A program made the position numbers and the translations under genes. The notes below the pieces were generated by a model. That model had not been told where the DNA came from. It saw only the letters and a list, made by a program, of their open reading frames with translations, and searched no databases. A DNA stretch of 64,000 nt from Acanthamoeba sp. SK_2022b (taxonomy: Eukaryota; Discosea; Longamoebia; Acanthamoebidae): positions 78,501-142,500 of the forward strand of contig JANDJZ010000075.1 in assembly GCA_027943245.1 (NCBI GenBank). Direction: 5' to 3'. Every line of letters starts with the position of its first letter. Position 1 is the stretch's first letter. This document shows positions 1 to 10,600 of this stretch, one piece after another.

Positions 1-1604
1 GAGGGGGGGGGGGGAGTCGCGAAGGTCACGCACCGCCGAAAAGAGGTGCGCAACGTAGGACTGGTAGGGCAAGAGCGGGTGACTCCGCCACAGCTCAAAC
101 GCAAACTTGCGTGCGGGAAGCTGTGCAGGCCTGTGCGAATGCAGTGACCCACCGAGAGCCTGTACTGGTGTCAGCAGCGCCAGCCAGGTGAAACCGACAA
201 GGTGCAGCAACATTGGGGGGGGGGGAGAAGGAGCAGCCGATGGACAGACCTCAAGCAAAATGGTGCCGCTGCCTGCAAAGGGGTCCCACACGACCTTTGG
301 CGTGTGCTCCGCCAGCAGGTTCTCTCGTGTCCAGCCAGCGGCACGGAGGCTGGTGACGCGGAGGGTAAGGGCGAGTGAGGCGAGGAGGACAGGAGCACAT
401 ACCAAGCGGCCGCTATCGTCTCACGTAGTGGAGCGTCGGACACGTGTTGGCGTATGCCCCTTCGATGGAGAAGCTCGCCAGAGGCATCCACACTCACCTT
501 CACAGACATAAACACAGAATGGGAGGGAGGCATGTGTTGGTTAGCGCTGCCTGTGGGCCAGACAGGTGGTATTTGCGGGCAGAGCGGTGTGGACTGACCT
601 CCACGCGATCGTTGGCTATTCGTATGAAGAAGCGAGAGGCCAGCGAGTTGGCATGCTCCTCCTCGTCGGCCCAGTACATTTCGTCGCGGTCTCTCTCGGT
701 CTTGGGGTCCTGGTCTGGCGGCAGTTCGTTGTCTTCGGCCGGAGCTTCGAGACCGTACAGCTCCTTGAGTCGGTTCTCCACTCGCTCCTGTCCATTTCAC
801 CGCAAATGAGACGGTATCGCGCGAGGTCGGCGTCGCGCCTGGCTCCCCTCCACAAAACTGGCGGCGGCGGCGGCAGCAGCAGCAGCAGACAGTGACCCGG
901 CCATGCAACCCACCTTCACCGCGCCGCTGATTTGTGAAGCGCGCCCAGAGAAGGAGGAGAGGAGAAGTGGTGAGGACTACTAAGAGCGAGAGTGATAGAG
1001 AGAAGGCGGGTGCCTGTGGTAGAGCATCGACTTCTTGCAGGTGACTTGAACGAGAGGGAGCACCACGTCATCCGCTTTGGCTACTCGCTCGATCGGAGGC
1101 AGGTAGTCTTCCCACGGCAGTCTGTTCAAAGCGGGTGCAAGGCTATCGAGTAAGCAAGTGCTCAGCCAAGCTTCGTGTGAGTGAGGCGCGATGGTACTAC
1201 TTCTTGAGCTGCGAGGCGAATTGCTTGAAGTTCTTCGATACGAACGGAGCTGCATGCAGCCGCACCCGCAGCGACTCCGCCAGCCTTGGGGACGAAAGGG
1301 TTAGTTACACCTTTGGAGGGAGACGAGGTACGGGCCGGGCACACCTGGATCGCCAGGCAATGGCCCACATTTCCTCGTTGGTGACCATGCCCTCCACTCC
1401 GCCGTCGTGAGGATGCCAGTTCACGCTGTGCTTGCCCGTGCGGAGCCCCGGCAGGCCGTGCAGCTCGTTAATTAGCAGCCCCTCGAACCCCGGCGTCACG
1501 CCCACAAACAGTTTACGCAAGTTGCCACCCTGCACAGCCGACGTCGCAGCTGTACCCTTCATCCTCAACCCCGCCCCCTTCATCTTGCTCATCTTGTCGG
1601 CCAA
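1..1604 (-). CDS. THUMP-domain / UPF0020 RNA guanine-N2 methyltransferase (partial, 3' end outside window)
   Basis: Multi-exon minus-strand gene beginning at 1604 and running off the left edge. The first exon reads KLFVGVTPGFEGLLINEL, the usual start of THUMP/RlmL-type methyltransferases. Later exons carry the linker with VQVTCKKSMLYH (compare the family's SCHKSKLYHT), then VSVDASGELLHRRGIR and APLRETIAAA, then the SAM-binding/catalytic motif DPFAGSGTILLE near 250-310. The last visible exon contains RKFAFELWRSHP. This is the domain order of the UPF0020/RlmL family, which makes m2G in rRNA or tRNA using SAM. THUMP binds the RNA. An acidic linker (ENRLKELYGLEAP, followed by many D and E) at about 620-780 appears specific to this protein. 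rRNA versus tRNA as substrate cannot be decided here. It is head to head with the SMP-30 gene, 173 bp apart. Confidence 0.88.
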
Positions 1605-1777
1605 CGCAACGTTGTTCCCGCTCCTTGTGTCGACAAGAAGTCAAGAACCAGAGAAAAGCCTTTTCTTATTGTTAGCGTCAGCTCACGAGCGACCAAGACC
1701 ACACAACCACAGGTAAGCCCTCAGCTGTTTTACTCTGCCCTGAATACTGAAACCCAGACGAAGCAACCACAATTAGG

Positions 1778-3456
1778 ATGGAGACGAGCGTGGTATCGCG
1801 TGAGGAGGACGGAGTGACAGTGGAGCTGGTGTGGCGGGGTCCGGCGTGGCTCGGCGAGGGTCCGCTCTGGCACCCCACAGAGGGCGCCCTTTACTATGTA
1901 CGCCCAGATCCATACTTGCGTGTAATCGCAAGATTCTCTCATTTTGAGATCTTGTTCTGGTTTCGTGCCACAACCCGAACGTTTACGCATCCCGGTGGTT
2001 AGCTTCATGTAGCGCTTGCAGGTGAGAGCATCGCCACTAACGTGCCACTACTCGTGGTGAGCAGTTGGACTGTATCAGGCCTGAGCTGCACAGGCTCAAC
2101 GTGGAGACGGGCGAGCACAGGAGCTGGATGATGCCGGCTCTGATCGGCAGCATTGCGCCGCGCGCCAAGGGTGGACTGGTTGCCGCCCTCGGTAAGGGCC
2201 GTGCCGCGATCACCTTCGACGACAAGTGGGAGATCAACATCGCCATGGAGCAGGACATCCTCGGCAACATCGACCTCAGGTCAGGCCTCTCCTTCCTCCC
2301 GTCTCACAGCAGCCATCAACAGGATTGGTGGCTTACCTGCCAACAAAACGCTTTTGGCACCACAGGCTCAACGACGGCAAGTGCGATCGCCAGGGCCGAT
2401 TCTGGGTCGGAACGGTGGCTGCTGATTTCGACCAGCCTGACGGTTCCCTCTACCGTCTCGATCTTGATGGCTCCGTGCACGAGATGGAGAAGAAGATCAA
2501 GGTCTCGAATGGTGCGTCTGTGACCCGCTGTTGCTTCTTCTCAGCTATGCTCTCTTTCGAAAACAACTAAACTACTCATTCTCACACCCTTAGGTCTTGC
2601 GTGGTCGCTTGACAACAAGACGATGTACTACACCGACTCGCCCAATCGGGAGATCTACGCCTACGACTTTGACGAGAAGACGGGCAACATCTCGAACAGA
2701 AGGTACTCACCACCACCACCACCACCATCACCACCACCTGACCACCTGACCACCTGACCACCTGACCACCACCTGACCACCACCTGACCACCTGACCACC
2801 TGACCACCTGACCACCTGACCACCTGACCACCACCACCACCACCACCACCACCACGCGTTCCAATGAATCACTGAGACGCGACATCGCATGGCAGGGTGT
2901 TTGCTACCATCGCTCAGGATGCTGGAGTGCCGGACGGCTTGACGATCGACAGGTACGCCAGAGCGCTGGCTTGTTGCACCCGTTCGCGGTGATCTATATT
3001 CATCGAACCCTTTCTTTTACCCTTAGCGAGGGCAACATCTGGTCGGCGCACTGGGATGGCTACAGGTACAGCAATAAACAAAGCTGCGCTGACATTGTTT
3101 GGAACTGCTCACTCTCTTCCCGTGCTCACCCTAACCACTCCTGCACGAGTGTAGAGTCACCAAGTACAAACCAGATGGCTCGGTGGACAGGGTGATCAAG
3201 ATGCCGGCTCAGGTCTGCACCCAAACACCCCATTGGCACAGTGAAAAGCGCTTCGCGACTTTGCCTGATTGCGTGGACGATACAGAGGCCCACGTCGTGC
3301 ATGTTCGGCGGCAAGAACCTGGACGTCCTCTACGTCACCTCCGCCTCGCGCGACATCGGCGAGACCGAGTCCCTCAAGGGCGAACTCGATGGCGCCCTCT
3401 TTGCCATCAAGGGCCTGGGCGTTAAGGGCTTGCCCGAGACGGCTTTCCACGGGTAA
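1778..3456 (+). CDS. SMP-30/regucalcin-family lactonase (gluconolactonase-like)
   Basis: About seven exons encode a six-bladed beta-propeller of roughly 300 residues, normal for SMP-30/gluconolactonase/LRE proteins. Exon 1 (1778-1897, exactly 40 codons) gives GPAWLGEGPLWHPTEGALYY, holding the conserved metal-binding Glu of the LGEGP motif. Exon 2 starts at 2065 (LDCIRPELHRLN). Further signatures are LNDGKCDRQGRFWVGT (metal-site Asn), VSNGLAWSLDNKTMYYTDS (Asn of SNGL), GVPDGLTIDSEGNIWSA (Asp of PDGL) and a C-terminal CMFGGKNLDVLYVTSA. All four usual metal ligands are visible, so the protein is likely an active Ca/Zn-dependent sugar lactonase. The intron at 2705-2870 carries an ACC/CTG minisatellite. 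The stop is TAA at 3454-3456. Confidence 0.9.
2708..2855. repeat. ACC / ACCACCTG mini- and microsatellite in SMP-30 intron
   Basis: A run of CACCAC flanks about ten copies of an ACCACCTG-type unit, all inside an intron between the exon ending SNRR and the exon beginning VFATIA. The repeat makes spurious long minus-strand ORFs rich in Val, Gly and Trp. Confidence 0.9.
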
Positions 3457-3880
3457 ACCGAACCCGGGCCCCTTTCCCCTTTTTAACCTGCCCCCCCCCC
3501 CCAATTAGCTGTAACGCTCCTTGAAGCGGCCTTTATGAGGAGTTACACGTTTCACGCTTTGGAGGGAAGTTCTCCCCGCGGATTTCTGTGTGTGCCACTT
3601 CCGCCTCCCCACACGAAGTGTCGTTCGAGAGAGCAGCCAAAAACGTGTCAATACGCCCCTCCCACACTCCGTGGGGGCAACCGAGCCTGCTCGCCTTTTC
3701 TTTTAGCCTGGTTTCACCCGACAACACGCCCCCTTCGTTCCCTCTCACGCCCCCCATACGTTTGTTTATCGGGTGGAGCAGCGACCCTGGCGCCCACCAC
3801 TTCCTCAACCGCCCCCATTTCTGGACATCGATCGATTGATCGATCATCTACCCCCTTTCCACTTACGCGCCTCTTCCCGC
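3457..3880. other. Intergenic region, SMP-30 to PQ-loop gene
   Basis: A C-rich and T-rich stretch with a poly-C run near 3490-3502 and a small ATCGATCGATTGATCGATC palindromic tract at about 3826-3844. It holds the promoter and 5' UTR of the downstream gene. I see no convincing coding exon; the longer ORFs here are low-complexity shadows. Confidence 0.5.
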
Positions 3881-5419
3881 ATGGCAAACGAACCATCATG
3901 CTTCTCCGATCCTGGCGAGGTCAACCTCAGTTTGGGCATCTTCCTTTGTGTGGGGACTCTTATTTCCTTCCTGCCGCAGGTGCGCCCCTTCCGTCGGTTT
4001 CGCTCGCCCGACTTTTTTTATTTTTCGCTTTGCCCAACAACAGGCGTGCTCAACCTTCCTTTTGTTGTGTGTTGTGTGCGTGTGTTGTGTTACGCTCAAA
4101 GCACTACTCGCTTTTGCGCCGACGGTCGCACCTGGGCATCAGCTTCCTATGGCTGTGGATCAACAATTTTGGCAATTTTTGCAACACCTTTGCTGACGTC
4201 ATGTCCCAGTGGACAGACATCGCATGCTGCTCGCAGCTGGTACCATCGACCTCCACCTTCTCTCCTTTTGCTCCATTCACTGGCACTCATGCCCGCTGTC
4301 GTTCACGCATCAAACCACATCCAGGGCCCATGGCAATGCACAGAGATGCTGCTCGTGTTTTTGCAGTTGGGAATCAACTGGGCGTGTATATTTCTTGTGT
4401 ACGCCACCCGCTCCTCGGATCACATGCCGTGTTGGTGCACCGGCCGTAGCCAACGTCCTTATCTCCTCTGCTGCCGTGCGTGGTCTTTTGACGTGCGTGC
4501 AGATTTATTTTGGCCCTCGTCTTCTTTGATCACGACGGTTCGAGGGAGTCGTACAACCTTCGGCTGACCGCTTGGCTGGGCTTCTTTTTCTATCTCTTCC
4601 TGGTCGGTTTTGGGTATGTGCACAGCACCCCACTCCCAGTCTGGTCTGGCATGGATTCGTATGCTCATTCTCTCTACGAATTCATAGGATGGGAGTCGCA
4701 TTCGTGTTCGTGTTGCTCATGGACCCCCACTCTGGCCCAGCGCAAACGTACGCCTACACGCTTGGCATCGTGTCGGCCGTCGTACCCATCTTCGTGTGGA
4801 CTCCGCAACTCTACACCACCTTCAAGCTCAAGGTAGGCGTCCCGCCTCTCCCACTCAGGCATCTTTCGGGATCGGTCGTGCACCAATTCCTGACCCCAGC
4901 TTGCTCGCAGGGTCCCGGTTCGTTGAGCTTGACAATGCAGATTATCCAAACGCCCGGCTCCTTCATCCAGGCTTTCTTTCAGGTATGCGCTCCACTTCCA
5001 CCTTTGGTTCGCTGCTCATGCGTGTATTTGGACGCGGGGCTCATCTCCTCCCCTTTCGCCTCTATGTTTGCGTAGATCTGGAGCGGCGAGTGGCTTGTGG
5101 GCATGACTGCCGCCATCTCGGGCTTTGAGCAATTGTTGCTGGTGATCATGTGTGTGTATTTCATTAGCCGGTACGACTTTTTGTACGCGTGCTCTGCGAG
5201 CGCAACGGGTTGCTTACTCTCTCTCTCTCTCTCTTCGCCAGCGATTGGTTGCGTAAGCGGAAGGCGAAGAAGGAAGGTGCCTCGCTTCTTGGTGGCAGCG
5301 ACGCTGTGGGTGGGAGTCTCCTCATCAATGAAACGACGGAGGAGAAGTGCGACGGCACCAAAGGATGGCACACCTACGAGAGGGCCAAGGTGATCGAGGA
5401 AGTCGATCAGCCAGCGTGA
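3881..5419 (+). CDS. PQ-loop repeat membrane protein
   Basis: Eight or so short exons encode a seven-helix membrane protein. Exon 1 (MANEPSCFSDPGEVNLSLG, then a hydrophobic helix ending ISFLPQ) joins HYSLLRRRSHLGISFLWL, giving the first PQ-loop. The second PQ-loop is VWTPQLYTTFKLK joined to GPGSLSLTMQII. Intervening exons are hydrophobic helices (e.g. LRLTAWLGFFFYLFLVGF, then VAFVFVLL). The C-terminal tail, DWLRKRKAKK onward to EEVDQPA, is charged and soluble. Two PQ motifs in a seven-helix layout match the PQ-loop family (cystinosin, Ypq/PQLC-type lysosomal amino-acid exporters, SWEET-related). The substrate cannot be told from sequence. An AT-rich trailer with several AATAAA-like hexamers (about 5426-5455) follows the stop. 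Confidence 0.8.
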
Positions 5420-5622
5420 GCTTGCTGAATAAAACAAAATAAAACAAAAATAAAATATTCCTAATAATAACCGAAGAAAAAACGTTTCTCGTTTGTGCGA
5501 CAAAAGATCCGGTGCATCGCAGTAGATTAGATTTTGCATAGCCTCTCGAAGCTGTGCCATCCTTTGGTCGTGCACATCCAGCGAGTGAATCGTAGGACAA
5601 GACAGAAACACAAGACGCTGAC

Positions 5623-5905
5623 ATGTCCGCAGCCGGCAAGCCTATCATCCGCAAGGGCGGATCGCGGCCCATCTTGCTGAGTTATATTTGGGGCATGGGT
5701 TGTGCGTTCCTTGGCGGCACCTTCGTCAACCGGGTAATGCAGCCAGAAAAGGTTCGCTGCATCAACGCTCCAATCTAGTTTGTGCAACTAAGATCATGAT
5801 CTCCTGCAGATGCCAAGATATGCACACCTATTCGGAGGCGAAGCCAGCACCAAGGAAGAAGCATCACAAGATGGAGCCGCCCAGCAGACGCCACCCACAA
5901 ACTGA
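5623..5905 (+). CDS. Small single-helix membrane protein (74 aa)
   Basis: Two exons fit in phase. 5623-5751 has 43 codons (MSAAGKPIIRKGGSRPILLS, then a hydrophobic helix YIWGMGCAFLGGTFV). 5810-5905 encodes MPRYAHLFGGEAS and an acidic, Gln-rich tail ending at TGA. Donor (AAG|GTTCGC) and acceptor (TGCAG|ATG) are normal. A basic N-terminus before one short Gly-containing helix is common in small inner-mitochondrial or ER assembly factors, but I do not recognise a family. It lies between two membrane-protein genes on the same strand. It could be missed by gene finders because of its size. Confidence 0.55.
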
Positions 5906-6056
5906 AAGTAAAATCAGCAAAAATTCCGCGCACATTTCTTTTTTTCGGCCAATTACCAAAAAAGCCGACTGGCGAGAAGACAGGGAGCAACTTCAGCTTC
6001 TTTTCAGCCCCGCAACACACAAGAAGCTTCTCCCATAGCTCACCACCCCGCCAGCC

Positions 6057-7145
6057 ATGCAAGCACCCCCCTCAACAGATGGATATGCGCCCGCTGTCTA
6101 CGACTATGGGGGCAGCATGCAGCCCACCAATCCAGGAGGGCCCGTGATGCGCGAAATTGCCTACGAATCGTACCCCTACGCTGGCGCATCATCGTCAGCC
6201 CAGGCACCTCCTTCGATGCCTCCTATCAACAACACCGACACGGTGCCTATCGTGTCTGCCCAGGCTGCGCACGAGGCTAGGCAAGTTGATATATTCAAGT
6301 GGCTGCGAGGCGGCTGGTCCATGTACCGCGAGAACTGGAAGTACTTCTCGGGCTTCCAGCTCCTCGTCTTCTTCATCAACTTCCTCATCCCGCTCACCTT
6401 CTTCCTGTTGATGGCTCCCCACAACGACGAGTTCCATACCATGGATAAGCCTCGCACTCCCTACTCGAACAGCACCTTCGCGCCCGAGGAGTACAGGGAG
6501 GAGCAGCCATTTGAGATGGCGCAGCACCTGTCGCTCCTCTCGCTGCTCACCTGGCCGCTCTACCTCGGCCACCTCTTTGTCGGCCTGGCCGTCCTGAGGG
6601 CCAAGGTCTACGGCGCGGGCTACAACGCCCTTGACGACGACGACGACGAATGCCACCGCGCCGCCGCGTTCGCGGACAGTGAGACCGACGAGGCGAGAGT
6701 GCGCTTCCACGACTTCCTGAGTGGCTACTTTCTCTACTTCCCGCTTCTGGCCCTCTCATTCGTGCACGGCCTCCTGGTCCTGCTGGGCCTCGTGTGCCTC
6801 ATCCTGCCTGGCCTCTACCTCATGGTGGTCCTCGCCTTTGTTGAGCTCCTCTACATCGAATACCACCACGCCTACTCCACGTTCGACCGCTACTCCACCG
6901 ATCCTCAGCCGTTTACCTTCTGGCAGGCCTTCACCGTCTCTGTCCAGCGCGTGCACCCTCATTTCCTGCGCGTGGCCGGCTTCCTCCTCATCCTCGCCGT
7001 CATCTCCTACTGCGGCGAGCTGACCATCATCGGCTCCATTCTCACCATTCCCCTCACCTCTCTCTGCCTAGTCGTCGCCTTTGAAGACCTCTTCGGCCTT
7101 AGGCAAGACAAGGTAAAGGAGCACGGTTGCATCTTCTCCTGCTGA
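6057..7145 (+). CDS. Multi-pass membrane protein with Pro-rich N-terminus
   Basis: A 362-residue single long exon. Residues 1-70 are Pro/Ala/Tyr-rich and soluble. The motif VDIFKWLRGGWSMYRENWKY then leads into a first helix pair (LLVFFINFLIPLTFFLLMAP). After an extracytosolic or loop segment come helices around residues 165-180, 220-265 and 300-340, with an acidic DDDDDE loop between. The 'W..Y..NWKYFSGF' entry into the membrane resembles the bacterial DUF975 and glycerophosphodiesterase-membrane-domain superfamily, but this is a weak resemblance. A possible donor (AAG|GTAAAG, about 7112) and an acceptor near 7275 could add a short C-terminal exon instead of the stop at 7143-7145. Function unknown. 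Confidence 0.75.
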   Translation: MQAPPSTDGYAPAVYDYGGSMQPTNPGGPVMREIAYESYPYAGASSSAQAPPSMPPINNTDTVPIVSAQAAHEARQVDIFKWLRGGWSMYRENWKYFSGFQLLVFFINFLIPLTFFLLMAPHNDEFHTMDKPRTPYSNSTFAPEEYREEQPFEMAQHLSLLSLLTWPLYLGHLFVGLAVLRAKVYGAGYNALDDDDDECHRAAAFADSETDEARVRFHDFLSGYFLYFPLLALSFVHGLLVLLGLVCLILPGLYLMVVLAFVELLYIEYHHAYSTFDRYSTDPQPFTFWQAFTVSVQRVHPHFLRVAGFLLILAVISYCGELTIIGSILTIPLTSLCLVVAFEDLFGLRQDKVKEHGCIFSC

Positions 7146-7683
7146 TGCCCTTCCTCCTTTCATCATCTTGAACGTCGGACTTCATCACCCTTCTCCTTTG
7201 GCGGCCCTCTTCCGCGTGCGTGTATGCACACGGGCTCTGTTCGTTGTAAGTAGTAAAACGGCCACCCTGTACAGATCATCTTCTTGGAGTACGGCAGGAG
7301 CCCATCTATAAGTAGAGTGCTAGAGTGTTCGGAACTTTGGGGCAACTGTACGAAATGTACAATCGCCAGGGAGCAGTGGTGGTCGACGAAAAAGGGCTGC
7401 GTGGCAAGATAGGAAACAGCACATTGGCACTCACAACTCCCATACCACTGCAATCTTGGCAGGATCAGAACCTAAGGCTGTTGTTGTGTAGAACGTGTGC
7501 CTCGCCAGATCTGGCTGCAAGAGGATTTGCCAGCAGCCAGTTGTGGTGCAAGGTCCTGGTTGGAGGCTGAAGTTGGTACAAACACCATAATTATGCCCTC
7601 CAAGATGGAAGACACGGCGGTACTGCTCGGTTTGTGGTCACGAATGAACTGTATTAAGTTTAATAGGGCATGTGAGGCCTTGG
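7146..7683. other. Convergent intergenic region
   Basis: Lies between the membrane-protein gene (plus) and the URB2-like gene (minus). It probably holds both 3' ends; a short extra exon of the upstream gene near 7275-7420 is possible. No RNA gene or repeat recognised. Confidence 0.4.
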
Positions 7684-10600
7684 TTAGACCTTGCCCTGGA
7701 ACTTCCAGTCACGGTTGTACTCCTCAAACAGCTTCTTGAAGATCGCCCGGCCAGTCTCGTCCACTTGTCGGCTTATAACCTTGTACCTGCGCACGCGGTG
7801 AGCTAGGGCGTAGGGAGCGGTGGGTAGGGGGAGCGCGTACTCGAATTCGCTGCAAATGTCCAGGAGGGCGTAGATGCCGGGCAGGAGCGCTTGCTTCGTG
7901 GCGGGAGACAGGGGATTGACCTCGGCGAGCTGGATGTACTGCACGAGCAGCTGCGCCACGTACTTGTTGAACTGCTTCGGGTGCTTGCTCATCTCCTCGA
8001 GCAGACGCGCCAAATTCTCCGTGCACGCCGCCTGGTGGTGTCCGCCGCTGCCGGCCCGCTCTGCTGCCCCCCGCCCCGACGCCGTCCCTCGGCTCGCGTG
8101 CAGCGCACTCTGCTCGGCCATGAACACACTCGACAGCAAGTCTGGTCGCGACCAAGTGAGGAAACGATCCATGCATATGGACATGCGTGGGTTGGGAAGG
8201 CACCGCGTATGTTGAGAAGGAAGAGCGGCATGCAGTTGAAGGTCTGCTTGTAGCGGATCTTGAGCAGACGGTAGAGGAACGAGTAGAACGACAGGAACAG
8301 ACGCTCGGGCAGGAAATCGCTCACGGGCGCCTGCCGCTTGGCCTGCTGCCGCACGGACGGATGCACGTGCGCCAGCTCCACCTCGGCAAAGGCCCACCGT
8401 CGCCGGGGCACCGAGAACACCGACATGGCCCCCAGCACGCGCGAGACGGTGTGCGTGTCGACCTTGAACAGCTGCACGCACGCGTACGAGGTCAATGACG
8501 CGCGCTACTTCTGGGGACTGCTCGGCACGTACTCGGTTGGTGATGACGTGGGTGATGATGCTCAGCGCGGTGCTGATGAGATGAACGAGGTCGGCCCCGC
8601 GGGCGGCGCTCGTGGTGGGCGCCAGCTGAAGGCCACACCAGCCAATCAGGTCCACTAGCTTGTGCACGATCGCGGGTGCCATCTCCTCAAACTCCCGCAG
8701 CACTCGTGAGTCTTGCGTCCAGGTCGGCAGCCCCATATGGGGCGAGCCAGTCAGCAAGCTCAACGTTTTGAACAACGGCGTGTGGGGAAAGGAGCAGGGA
8801 AGTCGCGCACCGTTCATGGCAAAGAGCGTGAGTGTGCTGTTGGCGGTGGCGAGCAGGCGAGGCAGGTGCGAGGATGCAAGCTCAGTTGGCAGCGCCCGAG
8901 CAACGAGCGCCACGTAGGGAGCAGGCGAGTTGCACAGCAGATCGATGTAGCAGGCCTCCACCTTCTTTGCGAATTCGTGGCCTGCGTGAGCCACACACCA
9001 CGCGGAAAATCGCTCTGATTAGTAGAGGCGCGCCAACAGCGGGGAACACTGGGGTTGGCCATAAGTGGGCTGTGGGGCAGTAGTACCCGAAGGCGTGGCC
9101 TCGGCGGTGTAGAGCTGCATGAGATGGTTCAGCATGGCGAAGAAGCGCGCGAAGGTGGCCTTTCCGGGCTGGGGCTCCAGGCTGTGCATGTTGCGGCACA
9201 GGTACTCGACGAACCGAAGCGCCCTGCCGCGCAGCACCTCTTCGTTTCCTGCGCGAGTCATCACGGCAGCTCCCTCGCGGTTAGCTGCACTGCACTGCAC
9301 TGCACAGCACCCGAGCGGGAGGCCCGATGGTGGGTGGTTACCAGAGCGCTGACGGGTCGCCCCAGCGGCCAGGATCTGAAAGGCGAGGGACGCGAATCGG
9401 CCAACCTCGGAGAAGACGCTGCGCGTGCGGCTGGCCTCTCCCTGCTGCTGTGACCGCTGACCAGCCCGGGCAGCCTGAGGCGACTGCGCCTCGGGGCCGG
9501 TCGGGCGTCGGAGCGACTCGACGTGACGGAAGGCCAAAACCTGCTCCATGAGGGACAGCAGATGGCCAAAGTAGTCCTGCGCGGTGGTCTGCAGGGCGAG
9601 GTCGCTCGAGTGGAGCAGCGTATCGACGGTGCTGGCCGACAGCGAGAGGTAGGCCGACAGCGGTTGTTCGTCAAGCAGCCGAAGCAGCAGTTCTTCGGCC
9701 CGATCGACGAACACCACGCACGAGTCCTCGATCACTATTCCCGGCTGCTTCGATTGGCTATTTCCTTCGATCAACGACGCGTGCCTATACATATGCCATC
9801 CAATCAGCATCCCTCTGCGCAAGTGTGGTGGTGGTGGTGGTGGTGGTGGTGGTGGTGGTGGTGGTGGTGGTGGTGGTGGTGGTGGTGGTGGTGGTGGTGG
9901 TGGTGTACTTCAATCGCTTGCGCTGTTCGGGGGTGCCAAGCCTTTCCGTGTATTCATCGACGAGGGCCTTGACAACGTTGGTGATGCAGCTCAACGGCAG
10001 GAGCACCTTACGTATCTCCTGCAGACCGTCTTCGGAGGTGGACTCCTCGTCATCGGCGGCGACTGAGTCCGCGACCGAAGCCAACACGTTATCGAGCTTT
10101 TCTCGGCGCTCGCGTTCGGGTCGCCTCAGTTCGTTCCTTCACAGGACACCAGAGCGGTGTGAGCGGTGGGACATCGCGCAGAGTGGGCTACTGAGTCGGT
10201 GCTTTCCGTGCACAGCCCCGTACCTGATGTGGATGGCCACCACCTCCAACGTGTGGGTGAGGAGCGGACGCATCTTCTCGAGGCCCCTCAGAGAACTGTG
10301 CAGCCAGCTGACCACCGCATTGGACAGCACCATCTGCGCGGCGACGATATCATTCGGGGATCATGATAGGGGACAGGGGAGTCGTGGTCCCGGGACTACA
10401 CTCAGCCCAAGGCAAGTGTGGAGGGTGTACCGTCTCGGGACGAGGTGTGCGCAGCATGGCAGCCACGTAACGTCGGCTGGTGCTGCTCAGGGCCAGCGTC
10501 GCCTGCCGCACGAATTCCGCCTCTTGTCCCTTCTCCTCATCCATGGCATCGAGCGCGTCGGGCAACAGGGCGTGATGCAGGACCCAGTCCAGGACCAGCA

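Noticed and set aside
3535..4449. 304-codon plus-strand ORF
   Set aside because: Low-complexity Ser/Pro/Cys composition; it overlaps real PQ-loop exons in another frame.
9785..10087. Poly-Thr / poly-Val ORFs over the GGT repeat
   Set aside because: They are translations of a pure trinucleotide repeat lying in an intron of the URB2-like gene.
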